From assembly GCA_964019155.1 (NCBI GenBank), contig OZ025243.1, positions 29,421,871 through 29,485,870 of the forward strand: a stretch of DNA of 64,000 nt, read 5' to 3'. Position numbers and translations under genes: made by a program. Source of the stretch: Osedax fenrisi (taxonomy: Eukaryota > Annelida > Polychaeta > Sabellida > Siboglinidae). Below the pieces are notes generated by a model. That model was not told the DNA's origin. It was given only the letters and a program-made list of their open reading frames with translations, and made no database searches. This document shows positions 11,455 through 22,574 of the stretch, one piece after another (position 1 is the stretch's first letter; each line of letters starts with the position of its first letter).

Positions 11455-14347
11455 GAACTTGGAATGTATGAATACTAAATACAACTGGAAAAATTGAAGC
11501 TAACTAATGAACTAAGTAGATAAAATGGGATATTGTAGGTCTTTCAGAAACTAGATTAAATGGTTGTGGATAACTAACGACGAATGAAGGCCACAAAATA
11601 TATTATAGTGGACGAGAAAAACATCAAGAAGGTGTCGGATTTATAGTACGAAAGGAACTGATAAACGCAGTACTAAACTATACTACCATATCCAGCCGAG
11701 TAATTTCAATACGCTTGAAAGCAAATCCATTTAACATCACTATAATACAAATATACGCCCCTACATCTACATATAATGATGAAGAAATTGAGAAACTCTA
11801 TAAACTGTTGATAAGACTATACAAGAATCACATAAAAAAGATATATGAATTGTGCAAGGTGATTTCATTGCAAGAATTGGAAGAGCAATGGGCTGAATGC
11901 GCTGGGCGATTTGGAATAGGAGTAAGAAATGATAGAAGCCAGAGATTACTAGAATTTGCTGGAAAACACAGACTGGTAGCGGCGAATACATTATTTCCAC
12001 ATAAAAAGTCAAGGTGTACCACATGACACTCTTCTAATGGTGAAGTACACAACCAAATAGATTATATCTTAACGCCACAACGTTTCAAGTCTAGCATCAT
12101 TCGCACCAGCACAAGAACATATCCAGGTGCAGACATCAATAGTGATCATGAACTTGTACTATGTAACATGAAACTCAAACTGAAGGTGAATAGAAAACCA
12201 AAGACCACACGAATACGATTCGATGTCAAGAAGCTCACAAATGGAAATACTGGAGATAATTACAAAGACGAATTGGAAAAACAACTTAAAGAGTTAGATA
12301 TATATAAATTTGACCTTACCACATCTTATAAGAAAATTGAAGACACAATCATTAACTCAGCGACAGAACTATAGGAAAATATAGAAGAAAAAAAAACCAT
12401 GGATCACAAACGACATACTTGATAGGTGCGATGAAAGACGATCCCTTAAAGTAGCTAAAAATAAGAATAATATAGAACTTATTAGCAAATATAGAAAAGT
12501 CAATAATAAAATACGCAAAGACATGAAGACAGCAAAAGATCAGTGGATACAGATGCAATGTAAATCAATAAATGGAGACATGAAATATGGACGACATAAC
12601 AAAAGAGCATATACAACTCTCAAAAGTCTCACAAAAACGCCAGCAAGAAGCACTTCGATAATAGAACATAAGAACGGACAGCCGCTAGATGAATAACACT
12701 CTATTTTAAAGCGATGGACAGAATACTGTCAGGAACTTTATAAATATCCTATCAATCCTGATCATAATCAGTCAGAACACAGATAATGTAGATGAACTAC
12801 CAATTTTAAAATCAGAAGTATACTTTTATAGAAATATACTTCTATAGAAGATGCTATACAAAAACTAAAAGAAGATAAATCTCCTGGCATTGATAACATA
12901 CCTGGTGAGTTACTAAAATACGGAGGAGACGCAATCGTTATTTTTTCACAGAATTATGTCAATTATCATGGTCTAAAAAAGAATGACCAAAACAATGGAC
13001 AGAGTGAAAGAAAGTGTGAGAATTATAGAACTCTGAGCCTAATATGCCACTCAGGCAAAATTCTATTGAGAATTATATTGAATAGATTAACCTCGCAAGC
13101 TGAAGAAGTACTTTTGGAAGAACAAGCTGGTTTTAGGAATGGAAGAAGGACCACTGAGAAGATATTCAATTGTAGAAATATAATAGAAAAACACTTAGAA
13201 AACCAAAAAGGACTTATATCACAATTTCATAGACTTTAAAAAAGCTTTTGCTGGAGTTTGACATGATGGAATCTGGGCAACTCTCAATAAATATGTCATC
13301 GACTCTAATATAACTTTAATGATTAAATAATTATATAAAAATTCCACAAGCGAAATGCTGTTTAATAGTATCCAAGGTCAGATTTTCAAGACAACTGTTC
13401 GTGTGAGACAGGGATATCTACTATCTCCTGTGCTCTTCAATTTATTTCTTGAAGAGATTATGGCTGGAATTCAAGATGAACATATATCTACAATATCAAT
13501 TGGTGGCCGAAATCTATCTACTTTCAAATTCACCGATGATATAGACTTGATAGCTGGATCAAACGATGAACTTCAAACACTCACAAACAAGCTATCAAAT
13601 AGTGCTAGTCATTATGGAGTGCAAATTAGTGCAGAAAAGAGTAAGATAATGATTAAAAGTAATAACAGAAGTCTTCATATCAACATTCAATTATATGGAA
13701 AAAAGCTAGAAGAAGTATACTAGTTTAAATATCTCGGTTCTACAATTACAAAAGATGGCTCAAGCGACTCTGAGATTAAAATAAGATTAGCTCAAGCTAC
13801 ATCGGCTATGGTAAGGCTAACTACAATCTGGAATAGCAAAGATATCCGTTTCAATCTTAAATATAACCTCTATCGCTCTTTAGTATTGTCTATGCTAAAT
13901 TATGGGTGTGAATCTTGGACTATAAGTGCTATTTCCACAAAAAATACAAGGTTTCGAAAACAAATCACATAGAAAACTTCTTGGAATTAAATACAAAGAT
14001 ATTAAGACAAACGAGTACATCAAAGATGTGATGATAAGTTTAATTGGTACCATTATGAACCAATAGTACAGTCCATCCGCCGAAGAAAATTGAAATAGTA
14101 CGGTCATACAATTATACATGACAACCTTAGCAAAACAATTCTCCAAGGTATAGTTGAAGGTAATCGTAAATGTGGCAGACCAAAAAGAAAATGGATCGAT
14201 GACATCAAAGAATGGAGTGAGTTGAATCAGTCCGACTTAATAGTAAAGCCACACGACCGCAACGAATGGAATTGTGTAACAGCCATCTCATTGATTTCCC
14301 CATTATACTCTACCGTATACGATTCGCGAGTCAAGGGAATAAAGTAA
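11455..14347 (+). pseudogene. LINE endonuclease-reverse transcriptase, RTE-like, broken
   Basis: The protein would nick DNA with an apurinic-type endonuclease and copy the element RNA into the nick. Recognisable remnants in order are: TWN start and ETRLNG (11455-11580), GVGFIVRKE (about 11630), IQIYAPTS (11750), the stretch leading to SDHELV (12140), then the RT palm with ENYRTLSLI (13020), EEQAGFRNGRRTTE (13115), VRQGYLLSPVLFNLFLEEIM (13400), FTDDIDLIAGS (13530, catalytic FADD altered to FTDD) and the tail CGRPKRKWIDDIKEW (14175). Dozens of lesions interrupt it. The longest open piece is 13355-13723. The neighbour 22575-25649 is the same family and serves as the guide. Confidence 0.8.
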
Positions 14348-14349
14348 AG

Positions 14350-14999
14350 TAAGAAATAACATATATATATATATTAATATATAGTTATATATTTAATGTA
14401 ACTACTTTTATAATGATGATTTATAATAATTATTTTTTAATATTTTAATAACATTTATATTATTTATATTATAACGTAATTTTTTTTTACAAATAATTGA
14501 CCATCACGGAACCATTTTAAATAATATTGGGGCTTTCGATTATATGATGCATTTATATGATGCATTTATATATCACTTTGTTTACATAGCAACCAATATA
14601 TAGTTGTGTTAATAACTGCTTAGCTTTTAAATATCTTTTAATTGTATTATTATTATAAAGATAAGTACGTATTCATTTATTTTTTATATTATCTATTATA
14701 TTAATATATATTAAATATTAATATCCAACTTATTTGAAATACATAATAGTTGTCTTTAAATTATAATCATATCTTATTTAGATATAATTATATTTAGTAT
14801 TTGTTTACATTTTATTATAACAAAATAAAAATCCTAACAAATAAATAATAATCACAAAGATAATAGAATAATAAATTCGATAAATTAATTAAATTCAAAT
14901 ATATATTACATACTGTTTATGTATATTCATACTTAGCTACATTATTTACTATTTATAAAATTAATTAACTAGTAGTTTATAATAATATTATAACTGATA
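14350..14999. other. AT-rich spacer between two LINEs
   Basis: No gene is seen. A short direct repeat, ATATGATGCATTT, occurs twice near 14541-14570. Confidence 0.5.
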
Positions 15000-15374
15000 T
15001 TCTCCCGTGGATCTCCCTTGGGAATTTGCTTTTGGTAGTCGGATCTACCAACCTTCATTTGAGGTTAGCTACCAACTTACACCTAGATAGTCTACTGCTG
15101 TATTTACTTACATACAGATCCATCAATTCTACCTCGGACGATACACTGCCTTACATCTCAGACAATCGGACCATCATTGCCCGGCTGCCACCAAGCATAC
15201 CAGGAGCCTACTAAAGTCAACCGGTGCTTGTCAAGTCAACTCGTCATATAGCAAAACGGACTGAATACCAAACTTCTTCAAAAATATCCCTGTTACGACC
15301 AGTTTTTATACATTTATTATTATATTTATTATTATCTATTTCATTCAATTTAATCCCACAATCTCAAGTATACC

Positions 15375-16370
15375 ATGTCCTCAAATTGTTCACATTGTAA
15401 CCTTCCCGCATGCGAATATTATCTCAAATGTAAAACATGTCCATCTATTTTACATTATAATTGTTTATACCCCGCAGCTATTATTTCTAAATCCTGGTTT
15501 CATTCTAAAAACCCCCCTCCCGCTTATGCTATTGCTATATTTAATTCACCTAACTTCATCTTCTCATGTTCCTCATGCCTAGCCTTAAATAAGTTTCCTT
15601 CGACTAATCATACAACTACTCCACCCATTACTATGCCATATTCACCTTCTACTTTAACTGACAAATCTATACATAATACTTGTTCCAAGGTAACGCCAAA
15701 TATAACATCTGATATATATTCTTCTACTACGACTATTAATATCCATCCCAAGCATAATGCTAATACCCAGCCCAATGATAATACTTCTAGAAACATTCCA
15801 AAGCTAATGGACTTAACATTTTCCTCAAATCACACACCAACCCCTATATTATCTAGTTCAACTTCCTCAAAGTCTTCATCCATACGCTCCATAGATAATT
15901 CCCTCATACTAGTACTTGAACACCTTCTTCCTTATGAAGTTAACTATAATTTCATAGTATCATTAATTGACTATATAAAACTTCCACATTCTTATATTAC
16001 TTCTGCCTCATTTCTTACCAGTACTGCTATATTACGTTTCACTAATATTTCTGCTCGTGATATATGTTTCTCCTCCCTTCTAAAAATCTCACCACATAGT
16101 AATTTTAAGCATATATTTATTCGTCATTATTTACCTGACTCTACTAGACTTCTTGGTAAGGTACTATATCATGCCCTAAAACAAAAACTCACGCCCATTT
16201 TGTATAAAGTATTTTTTAATAATCGTTCCCAAACATTTGAACTTAGGGATAAAAAAAATCCTCTTTCATATCCCACTTTTCTCATCCCTGAATCTGATCT
16301 AACAAAATGGTTTGATTCTTTTGATCACTATAAGAAATCATTTATAAATAATTCTTCCTCTCAAGCCTGA
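15375..16370 (+). CDS. LINE ORF1 protein with N-terminal PHD-type zinc finger
   Basis: This 331-residue RNA-binding/chaperone-type ORF1 starts at an ATG in a ccATG context. Residues 5-68 have the order C5-x2-C8, C19-x2-C22, H27-x2-C30, C65-x2-C68, which is the C4HC3 layout of a PHD finger. A long Ser/Thr/Pro/Asn-rich linker (about 70-175) follows, then a C-terminal folded domain (about 180-320, with IFIRHYLPDSTRLLG) that is shared with the decayed relative at 49140-49260. It ends in TGA directly followed by CTA, with ORF2 open in the same frame. PHD fingers are known in some CR1/L2 ORF1 proteins. The role here, for example chromatin targeting or RNP assembly, is inferred. Confidence 0.8.
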   Translation: MSSNCSHCNLPACEYYLKCKTCPSILHYNCLYPAAIISKSWFHSKNPPPAYAIAIFNSPNFIFSCSSCLALNKFPSTNHTTTPPITMPYSPSTLTDKSIHNTCSKVTPNITSDIYSSTTTINIHPKHNANTQPNDNTSRNIPKLMDLTFSSNHTPTPILSSSTSSKSSSIRSIDNSLILVLEHLLPYEVNYNFIVSLIDYIKLPHSYITSASFLTSTAILRFTNISARDICFSSLLKISPHSNFKHIFIRHYLPDSTRLLGKVLYHALKQKLTPILYKVFFNNRSQTFELRDKKNPLSYPTFLIPESDLTKWFDSFDHYKKSFINNSSSQA

Positions 16371-16373
16371 CTA
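16368..16373 (+). promoter_or_regulatory. TGA-CTA stop context between ORF1 and ORF2, candidate readthrough site
   Basis: ORF1 ends TGA and the next codon is CTA. The frame then stays open through the whole of ORF2, whose first conserved block (INIRSL) follows within ten codons and has no ATG in front of it. UGA followed by CUA is the best documented leaky stop context in eukaryotes and their viruses. The related LINE at 49454 has TGA-CTA-G at the same place. Confidence 0.5.
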
Positions 16374-18563
16374 TCCTCTAATATAGCCTTGATCAATATT
16401 CGCTCCTTGAGATCAAATATATCCCTTCTGTTCCCATACCTTAAATTACAAAAATTTATTATAATCGCATTAACTGAGACCTGGATTTCTAATAATGACT
16501 CTGATATATTTGCCTCCATCTTGGACTTTGGATATACACTCTATCTCGCTCCACGACAAATGGGCCGTGGTGGTGGGGTAGGATTTATGATACGTAATGA
16601 TTTTTACCTATCTCCATCCATTTCATTCCCCCCCTTTTCATATAGTGATTGTATTTCGCTGACCCTCAAGCTTCCTAACTTAACTCTACATCTTACCGTT
16701 ATCTATCGTCCCCCAAAACCTGAAACCAGTTTATTCTTTGATGAATTTCATGATTTTATCCATAAACTTCCTTCATCTTCATCCTATCTACCAATAGTTC
16801 TTGGTGACTTAAACTATCACTATAATTCTCCCATCTATCCCCATGGTGACTTTAAACTCCTAACTGAGTCTCTTTCCTTGTGCCAACATATATCATTTCC
16901 TACCCATTCTAGTGGCAATACACTTGATATGATATTTACACCCCTATCCAGTCCTCTTATTAGATGTATAAACCCTAACTCCTTTCAAAAAATTGAACTA
17001 CTAACTGATCATTTTATTATTGAATTCTCTATAAATCTAAAATTCACAAATATTAAACGAAAACGTATTACATATAGAGATTTTAAGTCTATCGACCTAC
17101 CAAGATTTGTAAACAATATCAAAACTGAGATCTCTTCTTCAACTTCCCTCTGTCCGGTACTCCTAAACTCCACTCTCCTAAATATTATCAATATACATGC
17201 ACCTACAAAAACTACATTAATTACCGACCGCCCTTTTTCTCCCTGGTTCTCCCACGAACTTTTCATCTTCAAGAAGAGTGTTCGAAAATTTGAGAAAAAA
17301 TTTCTTAAAAATCCTTCTACTGAAACTAAATTAGCACTATCACTAGCTAGAAAAAATTACAAATCTACTATATCTCGTTCAAAATCTATCTATTATAACA
17401 AAAAGATAGCATTGATATCCTCCAATCCTCGCAAATTATTTAAAATAGCAAATAAAATTCTCTCTCCTCCAGATGAAAAAATCCTCCCCATTTTACCTAA
17501 CACGTCAAATTTTCAACTGTGTTCTCTTTTTGAAAAATTCTTTAACCATAAAATTGCAAGCATTAATAATATTATTTGCGCATCTACTCAACCCATACTC
17601 AATCCTACCATATATATTACCCATCATATTGACTCATTAAGTACATTCACTATTCCTTCACTGTATGAAGTAAATGACCTACTCATGAAATCTCACTGTA
17701 CCTCCCCCACTGATCCCCTACCTTTATCATTATATCACAAACTTTCACCCTTATTTTCTCCTATTTTCTTGGATATTATTGCGAACTCACTAAACTCTGG
17801 CCAAGTTTCACCCTGTCTCAAGACTGCCATAATATCCCCTATTCTAAAAAAACAAAACTTAGACCCAAACTCATTTAGCAATTATCGCCCGATCTCCCAC
17901 CTACCCTTATTAAGTAAAATATTAGAAAGAATTGTTTCCAAACAACTCATAGCCCATGTAAATAAAAATAATCTTTTCGACCCGTTTCAAAGCGCTTTTC
18001 GTAAGGGTCATTCAACCGAAACAGCTCTCCTACGTATTACTGACACTATATTATCTACCTTAAATAGCAACACGTGTTGCCAGCTAATCCTACTTGATCT
18101 ATCATCTGCTTTTGATACCCTGGACCATAACATATTAATCTCGCGACTTACTTTAATGGGTATATCTGGCTTAGCATTAAAATGGTTTACTTCATATCTC
18201 ACTAACAGGAATATCTCTATTATGATTGACAAATCTTACTCGCCTCTTTCTCCTCTTAACCACGGTATTCCCCAAGGATCTGTTCTAGGTCCATCCCTCT
18301 TTTCTATTTATATCCGCCCTATTGCTGATCTAATTAAGAAATTTCCAAATATCCACTACCATATTTTTGCTGATGATATCCAACTGTTTACCTTTTTCCC
18401 TATAAATTCTCATAATACCATTAACTCTGAATTAATCGAGTGTGCTAACTCCATAAGATTATGGCTCCTCTCCAATAAACTACTAATTAATTCCTCTAAG
18501 ACTACTGTACTTAACATATCTACTTCTGAAACTTCCTTTCCAAACTTTACTCTAAATAAATGA
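16371..18563 (+). CDS. LINE ORF2: endonuclease and reverse transcriptase
   Basis: This frame of about 730 codons follows the ORF1 stop without any ATG; a start at TTG 16389 is not plausible in an animal. The N-terminal APE-type endonuclease shows INIRSL, LTETW, GRGGGVGFMI, VLGDLN and the TDHF block. The reverse transcriptase shows NYRPISHL, FQSAFRKGHSTETAL, LLDLSSAFDTLDHNIL, GIPQGSVLGP and FADDIQLF, with the catalytic Asp pair near residue 660. It would carry out target-primed reverse transcription. The frame breaks at 18561, where TGA overlaps the next ATG. Only this one lesion is visible. Confidence 0.85.
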   Translation, partial: LSSNIALINIRSLRSNISLLFPYLKLQKFIIIALTETWISNNDSDIFASILDFGYTLYLAPRQMGRGGGVGFMIRNDFYLSPSISFPPFSYSDCISLTLKLPNLTLHLTVIYRPPKPETSLFFDEFHDFIHKLPSSSSYLPIVLGDLNYHYNSPIYPHGDFKLLTESLSLCQHISFPTHSSGNTLDMIFTPLSSPLIRCINPNSFQKIELLTDHFIIEFSINLKFTNIKRKRITYRDFKSIDLPRFVNNIKTEISSSTSLCPVLLNSTLLNIINIHAPTKTTLITDRPFSPWFSHELFIFKKSVRKFEKKFLKNPSTETKLALSLARKNYKSTISRSKSIYYNKKIALISSNPRKLFKIANKILSPPDEKILPILPNTSNFQLCSLFEKFFNHKIASINNIICASTQPILNPTIYITHHIDSLSTFTIPSLYEVNDLLMKSHCTSPTDPLPLSLYHKLSPLFSPIFLDIIANSLNSGQVSPCLKTAIISPILKKQNLDPNSFSNYRPISHLPLLSKILERIVSKQLIAHVNKNNLFDPFQSAFRKGHSTETALLRITDTILSTLNSNTCCQLILLDLSSAFDTLDHNILISRLTLMGISGLALKWFTSYLTNRNISIMIDKSYSPLSPLNHGIPQGSVLGPSLFSIYIRPIADLIKKFPNIHYHIFADDIQLFTFFPINSHNTINSELIECANSIRLWLLSNKLLINSSKTTVLNISTSETSFPNFTLNK

Positions 18564-19201
18564 TTATTTCTCCTTCTCATTCCTCCAAAAACCTAGGATT
18601 AGTATTTGATGACAAATTATCATTTAAGAATCACATATCATCCATTACAAAATCATCCAACTTTCATCTCTTCAGAATTAAAAAAATACGGACATCACTT
18701 TCCAGAAACCTTACTAAAACTCTAATTAATGCTCTTGTACTTTCACGTATTGACTACTGTTCTTCCCTACTGAATTTACTTCCTGCTAAAGCTACTGCTC
18801 CACTTAATCGGATTATCCGTTCCTCAATACGTACTACTTACTGTTTAACTCGACTGGATCACTCTACTACAACATCTCATCAATCATCTCGTATGTGGCT
18901 ACCCTTCTCCCTCAGGTGTAAATTACGTATACTATCTATAATCCATAAATCAATATATTCTTTTACCCCTAGCTATATCTCTGATCTAATTAAAAAACGT
19001 ACTATATTATCTTCTCTTCGTTACCAAAATGCTCCTCTACTTATCTCCCAGAACTCTAGTAAAACTTCCCTAAATTCTAGAGCTTTTAAAAATTCCGGTC
19101 CAACCCTATGGAATTCCCTCCCTCCTACCATTCGTTCTATTAGATCCCACAAAAGATTTATAAATCTTACTTCTTCTTTTCTCTCTACCCATAATCATTA
19201 A
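18560..19201 (+). pseudogene. C-terminal part of the LINE ORF2, shifted frame
   Basis: These 213 codons continue the ORF2 protein after a one-base indel. They hold the region that follows the RT palm in CR1/L2-type proteins (KNLGLVFDDKLSFKNHI, SRIDYCSSLLN) and the usual C-terminal block (AFKNSGPTLWNSLPPTIR). Homology to the fragment at 55900-56927 and to other LINE tails shows that it belongs to ORF2 and is not a separate gene. Confidence 0.85.
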
Positions 19202-19295
19202 ATCATCCAACTTATTATTTGTATACGTGTTATATTAAATTTATATCATTATTAAATCGTTATTGTATTATTATTATCTTATTATTATATAACAC

Positions 19296-19366
19296 TATAC
19301 TATATCAATGCAGTCTGTAGTATATACAACTACACAATATCAATGCAGACTGTAGTATATAATAGT
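19296..19366. repeat. Short tandem duplication in the LINE 3' region
   Basis: The segment TATCAATGCAG.CTGTAGTA occurs twice, about 35 bp apart, upstream of the (ATC)n tail. Confidence 0.7.
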
Positions 19367-19513
19367 CCTTTATATTGTTTATTATTGTTTTTCCGTTGTA
19401 TATTGAATGTATATTATTATCAAATTATTATCGTATTACTATTATTTTATTATTATTTTCTTCCCGCACGAGCGAAGGGGTCTACATGACCCTATTTTAG
19501 TGCTAATAAACTC

Positions 19514-19537
19514 AATATCATCATCATCATCATCATA
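19514..19537 (+). repeat. (ATC)n tail at the LINE 3' end
   Basis: A short ATC repeat follows AATAAACTCA. A 3' microsatellite in place of poly-A is typical of CR1/L2-type LINEs and marks the 3' boundary. Confidence 0.7.
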
Positions 19538-19539
19538 TA

Positions 19540-20099
19540 TGTTTATTTCTTTACTATATGTGCAAAATAGCGTTATTATTTATAAATATTATATTTGAAT
19601 AAATCCGTTAAAATAATTTTTTTTTAAATATGTCAAATGTAACCAATTATCATAAAGAAATACATTATTGACCAATCAGAATAGTGGAAATTAGTTTAAA
19701 TAGTAAAATAAACCTGTTATTAAAGTCTATATTATTGCATTTTAATGATATATAATGATACAATATATTGTATCATTATGTAATCATGATAATGATAATT
19801 GCTATTTAATAATTATATATAAATGTATATTAATATAAAAAAGACGTATAAAAGAAGTAATAAATTAAGACAAAAACTGGCCTCTTTGTTTTAAAATTAT
19901 TATTTGTTTTATTCAGTGTTCGGGCCTAAGGTTATAAGATGTATTGAATGTAGTGACACCTATTATGAATAAAGTTATACACTATATTGCGTGTGCTTTT
20001 ATTAGATTCATATGTGTACATAATTCAATATATAGTTCAATGTTTTAGAACTTATAATATAATTTATATTAGAACCTATACATAATGTGAAATTACCTA
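19540..20099. other. AT-rich spacer
   Basis: No gene is seen. It contains the reverse-oriented dispersed repeat at 19875-19960 that matches 9746-9835. Confidence 0.5.
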
Positions 20100-20946
20100 T
20101 GGGAAAGTAACCTAATACGGACATTTTAATAATAAATGGTCTTAACATTTTATGACTCATTATTGTTATTCAAAAATTACAATATATTAATATTATATGA
20201 TTATAGATATTATTGTGATTTTATAATTTTATTTAATCTTTTTATTCCATAGATAACGGGGGTGTCCGTATTCGGTACCCATGTCCGAATACGGACACCA
20301 TGTGTTATAATACGGACACCCTATATACCATAGATAAACTATATATTATTGATGAATCAATCAGACAAGTTACAATTACATTATTTATAATTAATTTTAT
20401 GAACAATTTATTCTAATTTAATTAGTTAATAATTTATTTATTTTTATTATTTTTTAATTAATAATTCACTTTAAGTATCTAAATAATAAACATTTTAGAT
20501 TTAGCTTTATTGGTGGTATTAATATTATAGCGCACCAGATTTTTATAAAAATTATAATAATTCATACGCTGTGCGCTGATTGGTCTAGATATATGCTTAT
20601 AACTTAATGAATATTTGATAAAAAATATAAAAATTATATATATAATTTTTTAGAATGCTTAATTTTTTAATAATATAGTGTTATATTTTATATCGATACA
20701 TTTGTATATTCTTAAGAAGGTATTAAATAGAATTTGTTTCCATAAATTTAAAAACGTAATAAAAAAATCAGTTTATTGGATATATCAGAAATAATTTGAA
20801 TAATTAAAAAATTAAAAATACTTTTTTAGACTATTTATATAATTATGAATATTTTATTCATTAAACATTTTTTTTTAGGATTTATGGTTTCCGAGATACT
20901 GAGAATGTCCGTATTCGGGAACTGTCCATATTCGGTTACTTTCCCC
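20100..20946. mobile_element. MITE, GTCCGTATTCGG family, complete copy
   Basis: The left end reads TAT-GGGAAAGTAACC.AATACGGAC. The right end reads CCGAGATACTGAGA, GTCCGTATTCGG, GTCCATATTCGG, TTACTTTCCCC-TA. The centre (20258-20325) is an inverted motif pair around GTACCCATG plus another copy, AATACGGACACC. It is 847 bp with no coding capacity. Relatives are at 54419-55331 and 61659-62085. Confidence 0.85.
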
Positions 20947-21071
20947 TAATAATAGTGAATTTAAAAAAATATGTTTAATATGTATATATTACAAATATAT
21001 ATTGTAAATAATATCAGTGTAGGTTATATAATGGTATTTAATATATATATATATGTATACGATAAATATAC

Positions 21072-21076
<5 letters not shown>

Positions 21077-21110
<34 letters not shown>
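21077..21110. repeat. (TA)n microsatellite
   Basis: TA tract of about 34 bp downstream of the MITE. Confidence 0.95.
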
Positions 21111-21113
<3 letters not shown>

Positions 21114-21261
21114 ATCAGATTTAGGCAATGCCAGGGTAATTATAGAAGCAGTGTTGCTTATATAATGAATCTGTAGAGGAGTATCTATATAGAGACAATT
21201 ACACCTTTATTAACATTTGTTACAACCTATGGGTGTATACAGATTGTTATTTATAAAATAA

Positions 21262-21284
21262 CATATATATATATATATATATAT

Positions 21285-21374
<90 letters not shown>
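21262..21374. repeat. Longest (TA)n tract of the window
   Basis: About 110 bp of almost unbroken TA, interrupted once by ACAT near 21286. Such tracts extrude cruciforms and are prone to assembly error. Confidence 0.95.
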
Positions 21375-21383
<9 letters not shown>

Positions 21384-21539
21384 TAAATATCATAGTCATC
21401 TTATATGATCAAAATAAGATACATTTTATTACCATATTTATAAGTAATATAATATATATATATAATTAATTAAAAAATAAATATCATTTTCATCTTATAT
21501 GATCAACATAAGATACATTTCATTACCATATTTATAAGT

Positions 21540-21572
<33 letters not shown>
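21373..21572. repeat. Tandem duplication of ~88 bp
   Basis: Two units, at about 21373-21460 and 21461-21545, share ATCTTATATGATCA.ATAAG and CATATTTATAAGTAATA. Each ends in a TA tract. Confidence 0.75.
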
Positions 21573-21577
<5 letters not shown>

Positions 21578-21599
21578 TATAGAATAGATATAAATATTC

Positions 21600-22378
21600 T
21601 ATAGGAAAGCAGGATACAAATGTATTTTGTTATCAATCTTATACACAATAAACTAATTATTATATAATATGTAATCGTAGATTAAAATGCTCTTTATATT
21701 ATAACTTTGACTCGGTAAAATATACTTTATATATAAACTACCTAATAATTATTCAATAGTATATAATCAATTATAGGATATAAAAGTAAAGTTTATAATA
21801 TTATTAGTAATCATATTAGTGTTATTATTTGCATTGCAAATATATATATATATATTATTTAGGACCAGCGAAATTTAAAAATAATATTTAAACAAATAAT
21901 TAATAATATCTTTTATCCAAATTATAATTTATTCTTTATATTATTAATTTTTATATGTTTTCATACTATATGCTATTAATATTTTGGAAGTACTTACATA
22001 TCATAAATGAACGTAGCTGATGTTTACTATAACTAAATTACTCTAACGTGCCTTCAAATCCATTATTAAGATAAGCTTAATGCATCCAGGAATTAATGAG
22101 AGCCTATAATTATTCATACACCATTATATAATACACTTCTAAATATTATTTAAACTTATTTTAATTAATTTTATTTAAGGGTATGAATAACCATTGGATG
22201 GGTGTTCAAACCAATATGAGTTACCATGGAAGTTTTATGTATTTTGTTGATTTAATTTTATAACTTCATTTATTATAGTATTCAGATTTATTATATATAA
22301 CATATATTTATAAAGATATAATAAAAATATATTAATGATATTGACTATGTCTTTTATATGAGTTATATAAGTATTAGA
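21600..22378. other. AT-rich spacer
   Basis: No gene, tRNA or recognisable element is seen. A short TA tract lies at 21841-21856. Confidence 0.5.
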
Positions 22379-22574
22379 GGGGTATAGTGTAGTTGATTAG
22401 AGGTAGTACTTTTGTAAACCTGCTTGTCGCTGCCTTGCAGGTCTAGTTTTTTTAGGCAAAGGCTAGGAGAATGTAACTCTGATCACAAATCTAAGTCTAG
22501 AGAGGAGACAGGCGCCGCTAGACTTAATCAGCCTATAGAAAGAGCACATGGTATTACAAAATATTATTATATCA

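Larger units (their letters stand above)
11140..14350 (+). mobile_element. RTE-like LINE, copy 1, strongly decayed
   Basis: The 5' part contains a GC-richer segment (11161-11350) that partly aligns with the start of the copy at 22380. The body encodes endonuclease and reverse transcriptase remnants. The 3' end (AATAAAGTAAAGTAAG) closely resembles the end of the second copy (ATAAAGTAACTAAGTAAG), which fits the short-repeat tails of RTE-type elements. Many stops and frameshifts show that it is dead. Confidence 0.8.
15000..19540 (+). mobile_element. Near-complete two-ORF LINE, CR1/L2-like, with PHD-finger ORF1
   Basis: The element has a GC-richer 5' leader (15000-15374), ORF1 (15375-16370), ORF2 in the same frame after a single TGA (16371-18563, continuing after a one-base frameshift to 19201), a 3' untranslated region and a 3' (ATC)n tail at 19514-19537 just after AATAAA. 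The order EN-RT-C-terminal domain and the motifs GIPQGSVLGP and FADD place it in the Jockey superfamily, near CR1/L2/Rex. Relatives here are 48830-52390 and 55900-56927. Its base composition, rich in C on the coding strand, differs sharply from the flanks. Confidence 0.85.

Noticed and set aside
15608..15796. Minus-strand hydrophobic frame opposite the LINE ORF1
   Set aside because: It is a shadow of the Ser/Thr/Pro-rich linker; the plus-strand ORF has the PHD-type finger and the LINE context.
16389..16391. TTG as start codon of the LINE ORF2
   Set aside because: No ATG is present and TTG starts are not expected here; same-frame continuation from ORF1 through TGA-CTA explains the data better.
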